64,000 bases of DNA from Cytophagales bacterium (GTDB lineage Bacteria > Bacteroidota > Bacteroidia > Cytophagales > 172606-1): the NCBI GenBank assembly GCA_030448185.1, contig JAUJNL010000006.1, forward strand, positions 53,059 through 117,058, written 5' to 3'. Position 1 is the stretch's first letter, and each line of letters opens with the position of its first letter. The translations under genes were made by a program, and so were the position numbers. This document shows positions 50,381-60,294 of the stretch, piece by piece. The notes beneath the pieces are model-generated. The model made no database searches. It had not been told where the DNA came from and saw only the letters and a program-made list of their open reading frames with translations.

Positions 50381-51551
50381 TTGAAAAATATTAATCCTTT
50401 CGGAACATTTGTTCCTGCCTATAAAGCAGGTGGCATTGTGAGATCATTAGAAACCTTGTGCGTAATTTTGGAGACTCTTTTACCTTCCATGTTATTGCTG
50501 CCAATACTGATCTAGGGGAGCATTCTCCTATGCCAAGTATTTCTACCAATAATGGACTCACTTTTGACAATCAGAATAATGTTTCGGTTCTATACCTTTC
50601 CGCTACTCAGCAAAATAGGAGCCGACTGAGGTCAGAGATCAATAAAATCAAACCTGATGTTATCTACATTAATGGCATTTACTCTATCCCATTCGTAAAT
50701 ACCGCTGAGGCTGATTAATCAATCACCCCAAAGACCCCTCGTTATAGTAGCTCCCAGAGGAATGCTGCAACAGGGAGCACTTGCGTGTAAAAGCACTTAA
50801 GAAAAAATTTTTTTTTTCCGTTTTTAAATTATCCGGCTTGCATAAGAGAGTAAGATGGCACGCCACGGATTTGCAGGAGGTTACCGATATCAGGAGAATG
50901 TTCGGCAGCCAGACCGAAGTAGTTTTTGCAAATGACACACCAGATCTTTGCCTCAATCATTACATCCTATAAAAAAACCTTGTTCTTTGCTACTAGTTAC
51001 AATATCATTAATTACCGCTAAGAAAGGGCAGTTACATTTGCTTGAAGTTCTGCAAAGCCTTCCTGATGCGATGAATATTGAATACCATATTTATGGACCA
51101 GTGAAGGATAATGACTATTGGCAAGCTTGTACTGAACAGATCAAAAGATTACCATCCAATATAAAAAAAAGTCTCTTATAAAGGTAATATTCACCCTTCT
51201 CAGGTTACCCAAACCCTACGCCAATATCATTTTTTTATCCTTCCCTCCTTAGGAGAAAACTTTGGACATGCCATTTATGAATCGCTGAATGCTGGCCGGC
51301 CAGTTATTATCAGTGACCAGACGCCTTGGAAAAGGTTGGAGGAAAGAAAAGCCGGATGGGATATAGATTTAAAAAATAAACAGGCTCTTCCTCAGGTATT
51401 ACAAGAAGCCTATTGGATGGATCAGCAGCGATATGATCAGTTATGTATCGGAGCTCAGCAAGTCGCTCAGGATTTTGTCAGAAATTCCGATTTTAAGGAG
51501 CAGTACCAGGAGCTTTTTAACGTTGAGGCACAAGTTCACGCACCTCTTTAG
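50381..51551 (+). CDS. Glycosyltransferase, GT4 family, reading frame interrupted
   Basis: Start LKNINPFGTFVPAYKAGGIVRSLETL (TTG at 50381) is the GT4 opening that binds acceptor. Then VIAANTDLGEHSP, INKIKPDVIYINGIYSIPFV, RGMLQQGALRVKALKKKFFFSVFKLSGLHKRVRWHATDLQEV, ISLITAKKGQLHLLEVLQSLPDAMNIEYHIYGPVKD and FILPSLGENFGHAIYESLNAGRPVIISDQTPW, with the E-x7-E donor motif ENFGHAIYE. About five breaks. About 390 residues when joined. It converges with the minus-strand GT gene, overlapping by 35 bp at their ends. Confidence 0.72.
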
Positions 51552-52563
51552 CTGCCGAAGTATACTGGGCTATGTTTTCGTAGATCTGGGCATATTGATC
51601 GACCACAGATTGGAGACTAAAGCGTTTAACATTCTCCCGTCCTTTAATAATCAAACCGTTACGGTAGGCCTCGTTATGGATAACTTTCAGAATACCTTCC
51701 CTTACAGCAGCCACATCAAAAGGGTCAACCAGGCATGCTCCTCCGCCTGCAACATCGGGCATGGAAAGTAAATTACTAGTCACGACGGGCCGTTCCACCG
51801 TTTGAGCTTCTAAAATTGGCATTCCAAAGCCTTCGTAAGTAGAAACAAACGTAAGCAGGTCGCACTTCAGGTACTTATCAATTAATTCTGTTTCAGTGAG
51901 ATTATAAGAATTAGAAAATTCAATATCTAACTCTTTCATACGATTGATCTGCTCCTGAGAAATTCGCCCTATTATATCCAGGTGGCAGCGGATTCCTGCA
52001 ATTGCTTCGATCAGTCGGTCCAAATTTTTGTTAAAAGCCGTGCCAATTTGCAGTAATACGGGTTTATCGTCATTAAAAGCCCGGGGAGCTGGGAAAAATT
52101 TTTCAGAAATAAAATTTGGCACTACTACTACCTTTTCCGCAGGGCAATTAATGTAACTCAGCAATTCATCTTTAGTAGCCTGAGAAACGACTGTAACCAC
52201 CTCCGAACACGCTACAGGTAACTTCAACCAAAACAACCTGAGGACGAACCGCGCCATTGCCGATGGGTGCTTCATGAAACCACAATCATGAACAGTCAAC
52301 ACCGTCTTCCGTTTCTTCATCAGTAGGGTGAGAAAATGAACATCGCCAGTTACGTGGTTTACATCTCCTTGTCTAAAAGAAGCTTCTACCGTATTGTATA
52401 TACGATTCCAAAGTCCGTTGCTTGAGTATTTGGAAGTAACAGTTTGCTGACGGATATAGGAAGGCAAGTGTTGCTGAATGGTATTAAATAAGAACTCAAT
52501 ACTGAAATTACCAGCATGACGCGGTTTACGGTAATAGAAAACTACGGAGAATGGTTTTGACAT
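51517..52563 (-). CDS. Glycosyltransferase, GT4 family
   Basis: 348 residues, minus strand. N-terminal SVVFYYRKPRHAGNFSIEFLFNTI, then VLTVHDCGFM and VTVVSQATKDELLSYINC. Donor domain: PVLLQIGTAFNKNLDRLIEAI, LLTFVSTYEGFGMPILEAQTVERPVVTSN (E-x7-E), AGGGACLVDPFDV. Clean frame. It is followed on the same strand (upstream) by a GT25 gene with 3 bp between, so both are co-transcribed, opposite to the main operon. Confidence 0.9.
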   Translation of the reverse strand: MSKPFSVVFYYRKPRHAGNFSIEFLFNTIQQHLPSYIRQQTVTSKYSSNGLWNRIYNTVEASFRQGDVNHVTGDVHFLTLLMKKRKTVLTVHDCGFMKHPSAMARFVLRLFWLKLPVACSEVVTVVSQATKDELLSYINCPAEKVVVVPNFISEKFFPAPRAFNDDKPVLLQIGTAFNKNLDRLIEAIAGIRCHLDIIGRISQEQINRMKELDIEFSNSYNLTETELIDKYLKCDLLTFVSTYEGFGMPILEAQTVERPVVTSNLLSMPDVAGGGACLVDPFDVAAVREGILKVIHNEAYRNGLIIKGRENVKRFSLQSVVDQYAQIYENIAQYTSAAKEVRELVPQR

Positions 52564-52566
52564 AGA

Positions 52567-53379
52567 TTAAGACCAAATACTAGATTGAAAATTAATCCGG
52601 TTCTGCACGAATAACTCTGGTGTAGAGGCATACACATTTAAAGTGCCTGAAGTAGATGCATGCGCTAGCAAATGGTCCGCTACCCAAGTCAGAGGACTTT
52701 GCAATTGAATTAACTTTTTAGCTGCTTGATTGGTGATAGCATAAGCATGCGTACCCCAATAGGACCCACCTTTCATCATATGCTTGGACATCGGCTTAGC
52801 ATACCCTAAATACCTTTCTTTGATTTTTCCAAATCTTACTCCTGCCTGGTATAAGTTTGTAATTAATGTTCTTCTTGCCTTCACCTGATCTCCAAAGTTT
52901 TCCGTCAACATAGTGGGAATATAACCAGTATAAAAAAGTTCCCAGTCCTTAGGGAGCTCCTTTAATATCTGATCAGAAAACGAGAGATTCTCAGATTCAA
53001 TAGCAACATCGTCTTCTAAAATAAGGGCGTTTTTTAATTTATTATCAATAATATCCTGATACATCATCTTGTGAGAGAGAGCACAGGCTACTTCATTCAG
53101 ATGCAACTCTCTTTCCAGATGGGCAAAAGATAATTTTTTAAGGGTATTGCTATAGTTCTTTTTTGACTGCTGATAGTTAAACTCACCTTTCCGCTCCATC
53201 TCATCTAGTTTCAATTTTTGCCCATCTGCACCATAAAAATATTTAAAATCCAGGCCTTCAAGATGTTGGTCCAGAAAACTGCGTCTGGCCTCGTTACGGG
53301 GAATGGTAAGAATATAGATCTTATCGAAATATTCATTCAGTGCTTTAAACCTCCGCTGTGGTTCAGTAACTACTTGCAT
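52567..53379 (-). CDS. Glycosyltransferase family 25 (LPS type)
   Basis: 270 residues. The GT25 pattern is seen: FDKIYILTIPRNEARRSFLDQHL, FKYFYGADGQKL, NEVACALSHKMMYQDIIDNKLKNALILEDDVAI (the EDD metal motif), KDWELFYTG, and a C-terminal GTHAYAITNQAAKKLIQLQSPLTWVADHLL. GT25 enzymes add galactose in LPS/LOS in other bacteria; specificity is not given here. 3 bp before the GT4 gene on the same strand. Confidence 0.88.
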   Translation of the reverse strand: MQVVTEPQRRFKALNEYFDKIYILTIPRNEARRSFLDQHLEGLDFKYFYGADGQKLKLDEMERKGEFNYQQSKKNYSNTLKKLSFAHLERELHLNEVACALSHKMMYQDIIDNKLKNALILEDDVAIESENLSFSDQILKELPKDWELFYTGYIPTMLTENFGDQVKARRTLITNLYQAGVRFGKIKERYLGYAKPMSKHMMKGGSYWGTHAYAITNQAAKKLIQLQSPLTWVADHLLAHASTSGTLNVYASTPELFVQNRINFQSSIWS

Positions 53380-53504
53380 AAATAAGTGTCCGTGAAAAGA
53401 TAAATAAATTTTAAAATAGTCTTTAATAATAAAACAAATCTATTTATTTGAGAGCAGATAATCCTATTAGTATACCTTGGTTGTAAGCATTCCAAGAAAC
53501 CCTT

Positions 53505-54080
53505 CTACTCAACTGATCTCCCTCGCATCCATTGGGCAGGATTTCCTTGGTAGATGCCATAGGATTCCAGGTTTTTTACCGCGACCGATCCAACCGCCAA
53601 AACACTGTGCGTACGACACACTACTCCTGGGCATACAACCGCCTGTGCACCCACCCAAACACCATCTTCGAGAATAATACTTCCAACCATTAGGTCAAAT
53701 GTTCTTTTCTTATAGTTATGATTACCCGTTAAAAGCATTGCGCCTTGCGAAAGACAAACGTTATTTCCTATGTAAATTTTGGTGAGATTATCGATCCATA
53801 CTTTTTCCCCAATCCACACATGGTCACCGATTTCCAGCAACCAAGGATATTTAATATTCACAGTGGGCTTAATCGTTACTCCGCGGCCAACCTTAGCACC
53901 AAACATCCGTAGCAGCACAACTTTGACTGAACTTACCGGATTAAGTGGATTGATAAAAAAAAGCGCATTGATGCAATACCAAAGCAATCTCTTAATAGAG
54001 CCTGCTTGAGGAGAATACCAGGAATTGTCATAAGTCGATAAATCTGTTTCTCCCTGACTTTTTGACAAAATATTGTTCAT
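53505..54080 (-). CDS. wcaF: Putative polysaccharide O-acetyltransferase, WcaF-like
   Basis: 191 residues of the left-handed beta-helix acetyltransferase type. LLWYCINALFFINPLNPVSSVKVVLLRMFGAKVGRGVTIKPTVNIKYPWLLEIGDHVWIGE matches WcaF of colanic acid synthesis. NHNYKKRTFDLMVG contains the catalytic His, and hexapeptide repeats follow (IILEDGVWVGAQAVVCPGV). The C-terminal AVKNLESYGIYQGNPAQWMRGR is the family ending. It would acetylate a sugar of the repeat unit. Its stop is 125 bp before the GT25 gene start, followed on the same strand by that gene. Confidence 0.87.
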   Translation of the reverse strand: MNNILSKSQGETDLSTYDNSWYSPQAGSIKRLLWYCINALFFINPLNPVSSVKVVLLRMFGAKVGRGVTIKPTVNIKYPWLLEIGDHVWIGEKVWIDNLTKIYIGNNVCLSQGAMLLTGNHNYKKRTFDLMVGSIILEDGVWVGAQAVVCPGVVCRTHSVLAVGSVAVKNLESYGIYQGNPAQWMRGRSVE

Positions 54081-54124
54081 GCGTAATCAATCTTTTTATC
54101 TTTCTATTTCAAATTAGTTCGAAA

Positions 54125-54167
54125 AAAAGGAAAAGCTCATTCCTCTGAAAAATGAGCTTTTCCTTTT
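54125..54167. terminator. 17-bp perfect hairpin between wcaF-like and wecA-like genes
   Basis: AAAAGGAAAAGCTCATT (54125-54141) pairs exactly with AATGAGCTTTTCCTTTT (54151-54167) across a 9-base loop. The T-rich end on either strand supports a bidirectional terminator. It lies downstream of the wecA-like gene (minus) and upstream of the wcaF-like start. Confidence 0.75.
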
Positions 54168-54257
54168 GGTTCAACCTTTATTTCTGATCTGTGAATGACT
54201 ATCCACAAGCTGATTTAAAATTAGCAGGTAACTAGCTGAACCAAACGATAACTGATA

Positions 54258-55364
54258 TTATGCTGTTTGCCTTTCAACAGTAGTTCCTGAAGGGCTGACG
54301 GTTGTCATTCTCTCCTTCTTTGCAAGCAGTTGGTGCAAGATGAAAAGGACGGCCAAGTCAACTGCTACAATTACCCCAAATGAAATATTAACGTTCACCT
54401 TCATTAGCGACAATGCCAATATAATAAATAAGATATTCACAGCACCTAGGGTGAGAGCTACTTTACGATGGTTAAACCCAAGTTTGAGCAATACGTGATG
54501 CAAGTGGTTCCGATCCGGATGAAAAGGAGATTTTCCCTGCATAATCCGGAGGGTAAAAACCCGGAGGGTATCAGTTAAGGGAACAATCAATATAGCTAAG
54601 GCTAGACTTGGTGAGGCTAGTGGAATAACTTTATTCAAAAATACATCATTCCCCAGTAACCGGACACATAAAATTCCTAAAACCATACCAATAACTAATG
54701 CACCACCATCACCCATAAAAATTTTAGCTGGCGAAAAATTGTATACTAAAAAGCCAAGCAGGGCACCAGTCAGCGTAAATGAAATAATAGATAAAGCGTA
54801 CTTTTCACTTAGAAAGAACAGCGTGCCAAAAGTAATGGTGGTTATCGTACCAATAGTACCAGCTAATCCGTCTACTCCGTCAATCAGGTTAAAGGAGTTT
54901 ATAATGCCGGCTACTGCTACAAAAGTAAGCCCTAAACTCACCACCAATGGCAATTCATAAATGCCTAGTAATCCGTATAAGCTTTCAATTCGCACCCCTC
55001 CCCAAAAGACCAATATTCCAGTAGCTACTAATTGACCTACAAGCTTTTTTACGGCGTGAATGGGTACAATATCATCTTTTAGTCCTTGAAGAAATACGAT
55101 AAATAGTGGCAGTACAATCCAACGCAGATAGTCAAAATTAATATCGTAAGTCCAAAAAAGTATTGAAAAGAAGATAGCAGCAAACATAGCTACTCCTCCT
55201 AATGAAGGGATAGAGTTCTTATGAATTTTTCTTTCATCAGGAATATCAAATACGCCACGAATCGAAGAAACGCGCATAACTGGTGGAACCCCTAAGTATG
55301 CAAACGTAAAAGAAGTCAGAAACGCCATCAGTCCATTCACTCCCTGGGAGTCAAAATGGAACAT
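54258..55364 (-). CDS. wecA: Undecaprenyl-phosphate sugar-1-phosphate transferase, WecA/MraY family
   Basis: 368 residues, about ten membrane helices. It starts the polysaccharide by moving a GlcNAc-1-P (or related) to undecaprenyl phosphate. Family motifs: DIPDERKIHKNSIPSLGG, LKDDIVPIHAVKK (Asp pair binding metal), NLIDGVDGLAG, FMGDGGALVIG and the HPDRNHLHHVL loop for the sugar nucleotide. The sugar is not told by the sequence. Clean frame. Minus strand, upstream of the GT25 and WcaF-like genes but separated by a terminator. Confidence 0.93.
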   Translation of the reverse strand: MFHFDSQGVNGLMAFLTSFTFAYLGVPPVMRVSSIRGVFDIPDERKIHKNSIPSLGGVAMFAAIFFSILFWTYDINFDYLRWIVLPLFIVFLQGLKDDIVPIHAVKKLVGQLVATGILVFWGGVRIESLYGLLGIYELPLVVSLGLTFVAVAGIINSFNLIDGVDGLAGTIGTITTITFGTLFFLSEKYALSIISFTLTGALLGFLVYNFSPAKIFMGDGGALVIGMVLGILCVRLLGNDVFLNKVIPLASPSLALAILIVPLTDTLRVFTLRIMQGKSPFHPDRNHLHHVLLKLGFNHRKVALTLGAVNILFIILALSLMKVNVNISFGVIVAVDLAVLFILHQLLAKKERMTTVSPSGTTVERQTA

Positions 55365-55422
55365 ATCTTATTGGTTTAATGATTTATATCCCTATTGATT
55401 GATCTATAGAATGATCCGGTGG

Positions 55423-56240
55423 CTATACACTAGTTTGTAATTGCTTGATATAGTTCTCAGATGACAATGCAAGGGAAGCAACCTTACGAGCCTTAAAATA
55501 TTGTTCTACTTTCCGTAGAGGTTTCGGTGAAACATAGTCAGAAAATGAGGCTGCAAACCTGTATTCAGTTTCCATGCCATCCGGTCTTCACGATTAGCCT
55601 CCAGCGGTGACGCAAAGCTCGCATTACTTGCCCTCCAGCACGCATCATAACCATTATTTTGAGGCAGATAGGCAACCGAAACCTGATGCTTATGCAACAG
55701 TCGTAGCATTAATTCGTAATCAGCAGAAGATCGTAACCGCAGGTCAAAAACACTATACTTTTCGTATACGTCCCGTTTCACAAAGAAAGTGGGATGAGGA
55801 GGCATCCGTTTATTCAGAAAGGCACCGTGCCGATAATTGCCCGAGTGCCAGTAACGAATCACTTTGCTTACCTCCTTAGCATCTACATAAGCCAGGTCTC
55901 CATAAACACTAGCTACTCCCGTACGCTGAAAAGTTTCAACAATTTTGCTAATAACCATATCATTAGCGTAGAAGTCATCTGCATTTAGAATACCAATAAC
56001 ATCGCCGGTAGCCATCCGAATACCTTTGTTCATGGCATCATAAATACCTTTGTCTGGCTCAGACACCCAGCGGATAGTAGTTACTGGCAAACTCTCAATT
56101 AGTTCCGCGTACCATCTTTCGAATTTCCATCTACAATAATGTATTCAATGTCCGTATACTGTTGGGAAAGGACAGAATTAATTCGTCGTACCCAAGGTAT
56201 GGCGGCCATTATAAACAACGGTAACGATCGAAACTTTCAT
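55423..56240 (-). CDS. Glycosyltransferase family 2, reading frame interrupted
   Basis: About 272 residues in two or more frames. Starts MKVSIVTVVYNG (GT2 opening) and then breaks near 56190 and 56110. The main part has TTIRWVSEPDKGIYDAMNKGIRMATGDVIGILNADDFYA with the catalytic DxD-like NADD, VYGDLAYVD, HPTFFVKRDVYEKYSVFDLRLRSSADYELMLRLLHKH. The last part shifts near 55535 and continues as PLRKVEQYFKARKVASLALSSENYIKQLQTSV. The WcaA-type layout suits a repeat-unit transferase. It starts the minus-strand GT group. Confidence 0.82.
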
Positions 56241-56941
56241 AAAGATTTTATCGGGTATCGGATGAATTTTTACTAGTGGCAGAATAAAGGACTTAACTTA
56301 TTTTTTCAAGATGTAGTTTTCTATCCCCTAATCTAGCTATCTGAAAAAAAGCCTTTCTTTGTAAGGTCTAAGTTAACTGCGCAATTGAATACTGTCAATG
56401 TATTCAGGTTATTTTTATTTTATTACACCGTTATTTTACGGTTTTATACGTAGGAGGAATATTGCATTTTACCAAGTATTTATAGTAATATCCTTTCAGT
56501 TTTATTGATCTTTTTGACTGTGATTTCAATTATTAATACGTATATCCGAGCAAAAGTAAACACTTATATAGTGAAAAATTTATGAAAACTTATTTTTTAT
56601 TACATCCGGTACAGTAGCAATACTGTTTCAAAAAGTAAATTGTCATTATTGTCTATTGGTTGTTTTTCTGTTTTTCGTGCTTTCAGTCACATAGTATTCT
56701 AATTTTTTTTGCAATGAATTTGGTATCTTTTCATTGCTTGTTCTATTTCCTGGCCGCAGCTAACTATGATACAATTTGGGCTCAGAAGGCTGGATTTAAT
56801 TCATCACTAGATTTTCAATTAATTTTTTTTAGACAATGGCAGTCGCTGGCCTGCCGGTAGTGATTTTAACTCTGTCCCTCCTCTTCCTGATAAGCATATG
56901 AAACAACTGTTTGCAATTCTAGTATTCATGACAATGGTCTT
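56241..56941. other. AT-rich intergenic region left of the IS630-like element
   Basis: 700 bp, very AT-rich. A weak hydrophobic frame near 56660-56860 (FAMNLVSFHCLFYFLAAAN) could be a gene fragment, but I do not recognise it. It may hold the promoter of the minus-strand glycosyltransferase. Nothing else can be supported. Confidence 0.35.
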
Positions 56942-58001
56942 ATACTAAAATGAAATCAGTGATGCGTATTTAGAAAAGGAACAAGGTAGTCTGGATAAGT
57001 AGCTTGGGTTCTTTCCAGTATTGATGTAGGATTAGCTCAATGCGTTGCTCGACTTGGTGGAGCGTTTCGAAGACGCGACATTTGAGTTGTCGGCGCAGCT
57101 CCTTGAAAAAACCGTCGACGGGGTTGAGCTCCGGCTAAGCAGTAGGCAAAAACCGCAGCGTTAAGTCAGTCTGTGCTTTAGCGGCACGGTGACAAGCAGC
57201 CTTGTCGAGCACCAGCGTAGTGGCTGCCGGTGTGCTCAAGCAGTTGCCCGGTAAAGAGTTGAAGCATTCGGTAGTCATACTAGGCAGAAAAGCGGCAAAT
57301 AAGTCGCCATTACAAGGACAAATGGCCGTGAACAAATGGCCGAACTGGTAGCCGATCTTGATGGGACAAGTAGGCCGCTCTCCGAGGGCATCCACCTTCT
57401 TTGGGTATCGGTACGCGCGTCTCTAGCGCAACTCCGTTCATCCTGAAAGTAGCTGCTGCTGGTGGGCACGGATTGAGTCAGGCAAGCGAAGTTTTTTTAA
57501 AACCTGCCCGCCTGCTTCGTCTTTACGCACATTGCTGGGACGGTCGGTCTTGAGCTTGAGCTGAGGCGCTGGAATAGCTTACTGGATGCCACTTTGCTTG
57601 TATTCTACCCCAAAGCTGTCTTTGATCCAGTCAGCAATCTGCTGCTGCTCTGGCGTAGTAGCATCGCGCAGAAAGTTCCCCAGTACCGTAATGTGACATC
57701 AACTTGCCTACTGTCCCTTCGAAAGGATAAGTAAGCATACCGGCAAGTCCTTCCTGCTTGTAGCGCTGCCAGAGCACTTGACTCTGGCGCACCTTGAGGC
57801 CGATTCTCTCGCCGCTCCTACTTGAGTAGTGCTGCTGGCTTCTTTCAAGTAGCGCACAAACCGTACGTAGTCCCGGTAGCGGGCCTGCTTTTGAGCCCGT
57901 TCCAGCTCTTGTAGCTCGGCAACACTCTCTTTGATTAAGCTTGCAGCTTTGTTTTTGCCACTCATTCAATAATATACGCATCATTGATTTCATTTTAGTA
58001 T
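56942..58001. mobile_element. IS630-like insertion sequence, decayed
   Basis: Terminal inverted repeats of 28 bp: ATACTAAAATGAAATCAGTG... at 56942-56969 and its reverse complement at 57974-58001, with one mismatch. A transposase gene of about 332 codons is inside on the minus strand but broken. TA flanks the left end (56941-56942), and a TA lies just beyond the right end (58002-58003), in line with Tc1/mariner-type target duplication though not perfectly placed. The right end is 20 bp before the patatin start codon. Confidence 0.78.
56969..57965 (-). pseudogene. IS630-like transposase, multiple breaks
   Basis: Start MSGKNKAASLIKESVAELQELERAQKQ is a helix-turn-helix-containing N-terminus, then RYRDYVRFVRYLKEASSTTQV, IGLKVRQSQVLWQRYKQEGLAG and LTYPFEGTVGKLMS in different frames. 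The catalytic part has IGYQFGHLFTAICPCNGDLFAAFLP, LVLDKAACHRA with the second Asp, and PELNPVDGFFKELRRQLK with the Glu. An in-frame TAG stands just before PELNP, a nonsense change. At least four frameshifts. Ends at 56969 in the left terminal repeat. Not functional as read. Confidence 0.82.
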
Positions 58002-58021
58002 TAAACAACAGTTGCCCTGAT

Positions 58022-60282
58022 ATGCTTAAAGACCTTTGGTATTCATTTCCTGTTCAGTTACTAGTACTGCATGTTAAAAAAATCAATGGCTGCTCTTTCG
58101 CTGGCTCGTATTATTTGGTTTTGTAGCTGGTAACTGGGGCAGGCTGTTTGGCATTCCTTATTTATTTCTGGACCCAGAATACAATCAAAAAGTAAGTTTA
58201 GCAGCCATGGTAATTATAGGCATCGGAGTCGGCGGACTTACAATGGCTTTTCACATCACCTGTTATATACTTGATGCCCACCGATTCAGTTTTTTAGGTA
58301 ACGAGAAAAACCCTTTTACTAAATTCTGTATCAACAACAGCCTGATACCGCTAGCCTTTCTGATTACTTACCTGATCCGATTTATTCGTTTTCAATTTGA
58401 GAATGAATTTGCCAACGCCATTACCATTATCTGGCAGGCAGCAGGGCTAATTACTGGATTTAGCCTGATTACTATGTTGCTCTCCTTGTACTTTACCGGA
58501 ACCAATAAAGATATTTTTAAGGTACTGGCTAACAGTATGAATGCGCCCTTTCGTCGCCGGCATAGGATTACCAGGGTTAATGTCATGCGCAAAGTGGATA
58601 AGATCCGGCAGAGCCGCATCCGGATTGATTATTTTCTGGATCATTTACTCAGGGTACGCAAAGCCAATGATCAGCTGATGGATCTGGGTGCTGCGCTTCA
58701 GGTACTACGTCAGAATCATCAGAATGCCTTCATTATTCAATGCTTTGTTTTTCTGACAGTTATTGGGTTAGGAATTTTCCGGGAGAAGCCGGGATTTCAG
58801 ATTCCGGCTGGTGCCAGCATTCTCCTATTGTTTACTTTATTGATATTGTTCGCCGGGGCAATTTCCTTCTGGCTGCGGGGTTGGGCAGTAACTGCATTGG
58901 CAGGCGCCGTATTGCTACTTAACCTTTTAGTGGAACAAAAGTGGATTCAGAGTAATTATGCAGCCTTTGGCCTTGATTACAGTACACAATCCGCTACGTA
59001 TAACATAGAAACGCTGACTCAACTGAGCCATCCGCGGTTGGTACGGGCGGACATAGACTCCACCAAAGAAATTATGGGAAAGTGGCGAACAAAGTTTCCG
59101 TCTTCTGTCAAGCCCAAAATTATTTTTCTCTGTGCCAGCGGTGGAGGCCAACGGGCTGCCCTTTGGACGATGAGAGCTATGCAGGTGACCGATAGCTTAC
59201 TAAAGGGCCGCATGATGCAACATACCTTTCTGATGACGGGCGCTTCTGGTGGATTAATCGGGGCAAGTTACTACCGGGAGCTATATCTTCGTCAGCAAAC
59301 TGATCCTAGTATTCAGCTTTACCATCGGCAGTACCTCAACAACATTGCTAAGGACAACCTGAATGCCATTGCCTTCACCCTGGTAGTAAGTGATCTGCTT
59401 TTTAAATTCCAAACGTTTGAATATGCTGGCAACCGTTATTTTAAGGACCGGGGCTATGCTTTTGAGCAGCAGATCAATAAAAATACGGGCAACCTATTGG
59501 ATAAACCCGTGATTGCCTACCGGGAACCGGAGAAGCAGGCCCGCATACCGATGTTAATTCTCTCTCCTACCGTAATCAATGATGGACGCAAGCTTTATAT
59601 TTCGCCGCTGGCGGTATCCTATCTGAATGCAGCGCTGCCCGATTCTACGGGTATGAGTGTCCCTAAAATAAAAGGCGTTGAGTTCCGGAGGTTTTTCCGG
59701 AACCAGGATGCAGACAGCCTCCGTTTTCTGAGTGCCTTGCGCATGAATGCCACTTTCCCTTATATTACGCCCAATGTTAGTTTACCAAGCCAACCGGCTA
59801 TGGAAATTATGGATGCTGGCCTGGCTGACAATTACGGCGTTTCTGATGCGGTGCGTTTTATGTACGTTTTCCGGAAATGGATCGATCAGCATACTTCAGG
59901 GGTAATTTTTCTCAGTATTCGTGATTCTCCTAAAGAACCCTATATCGAAGCCAATAAAACCCAATCCTTATTTGATAAAATCGTCACCCCAGTAGGAAGC
60001 TTATACAATAACTGGAGCCATTGGCAGGATATTCAGAATGATAACAGCCTGCAGTATGCCCGGCAATGGTTAAACGTGCCCGTACTAAGGGCTGATTTAG
60101 TTTATTCTGCCCAACAATCCGCCCCGGCTGACAACATGGTTACCTCCCCAAATGGACGAAAATCGGAAAGAGCTTCCCTGAGCTGGCGGCTTACCGAACG
60201 GGAAAAAGCCAGTATCCGGCGGGCCATTTTTGACCAAGGAAATCAGGAGACCATCCGTCAGCTACAGCACTGGCTTGAGTAA
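58022..60282 (+). CDS. Membrane-anchored patatin-like phospholipase, one frameshift near start
   Basis: About 754 residues when the break near 58085 (in a run of A) is repaired: MLKDLWYSFPVQ joins to QWLLFRWLVLFGFVAG. Residues about 30-310 carry five or six membrane helices (VIIGIGVGGLTMAFHITCYIL, LIPLAFLITYLIRFI, AGLITGFSLITMLLSLYF, CFVFLTVIGLGIF, ASILLLFTLLILFAGA). The catalytic domain follows: oxyanion ASGGGQRAALWT, nucleophile GASGG (GxSxG), and DAGLADNYG with the catalytic Asp. Predicted lipid hydrolase; substrate unknown. It starts 20 bp after the IS630 end and converges with the next gene (12 bp). Confidence 0.85.
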
Positions 60283-60294
60283 GAATTGTGAGGA

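Noticed and set aside
56660..56860. A 66-codon hydrophobic plus-strand frame
   Set aside because: Very AT-rich, no start signal and no match to a family; kept only as a remark in the intergenic entry.
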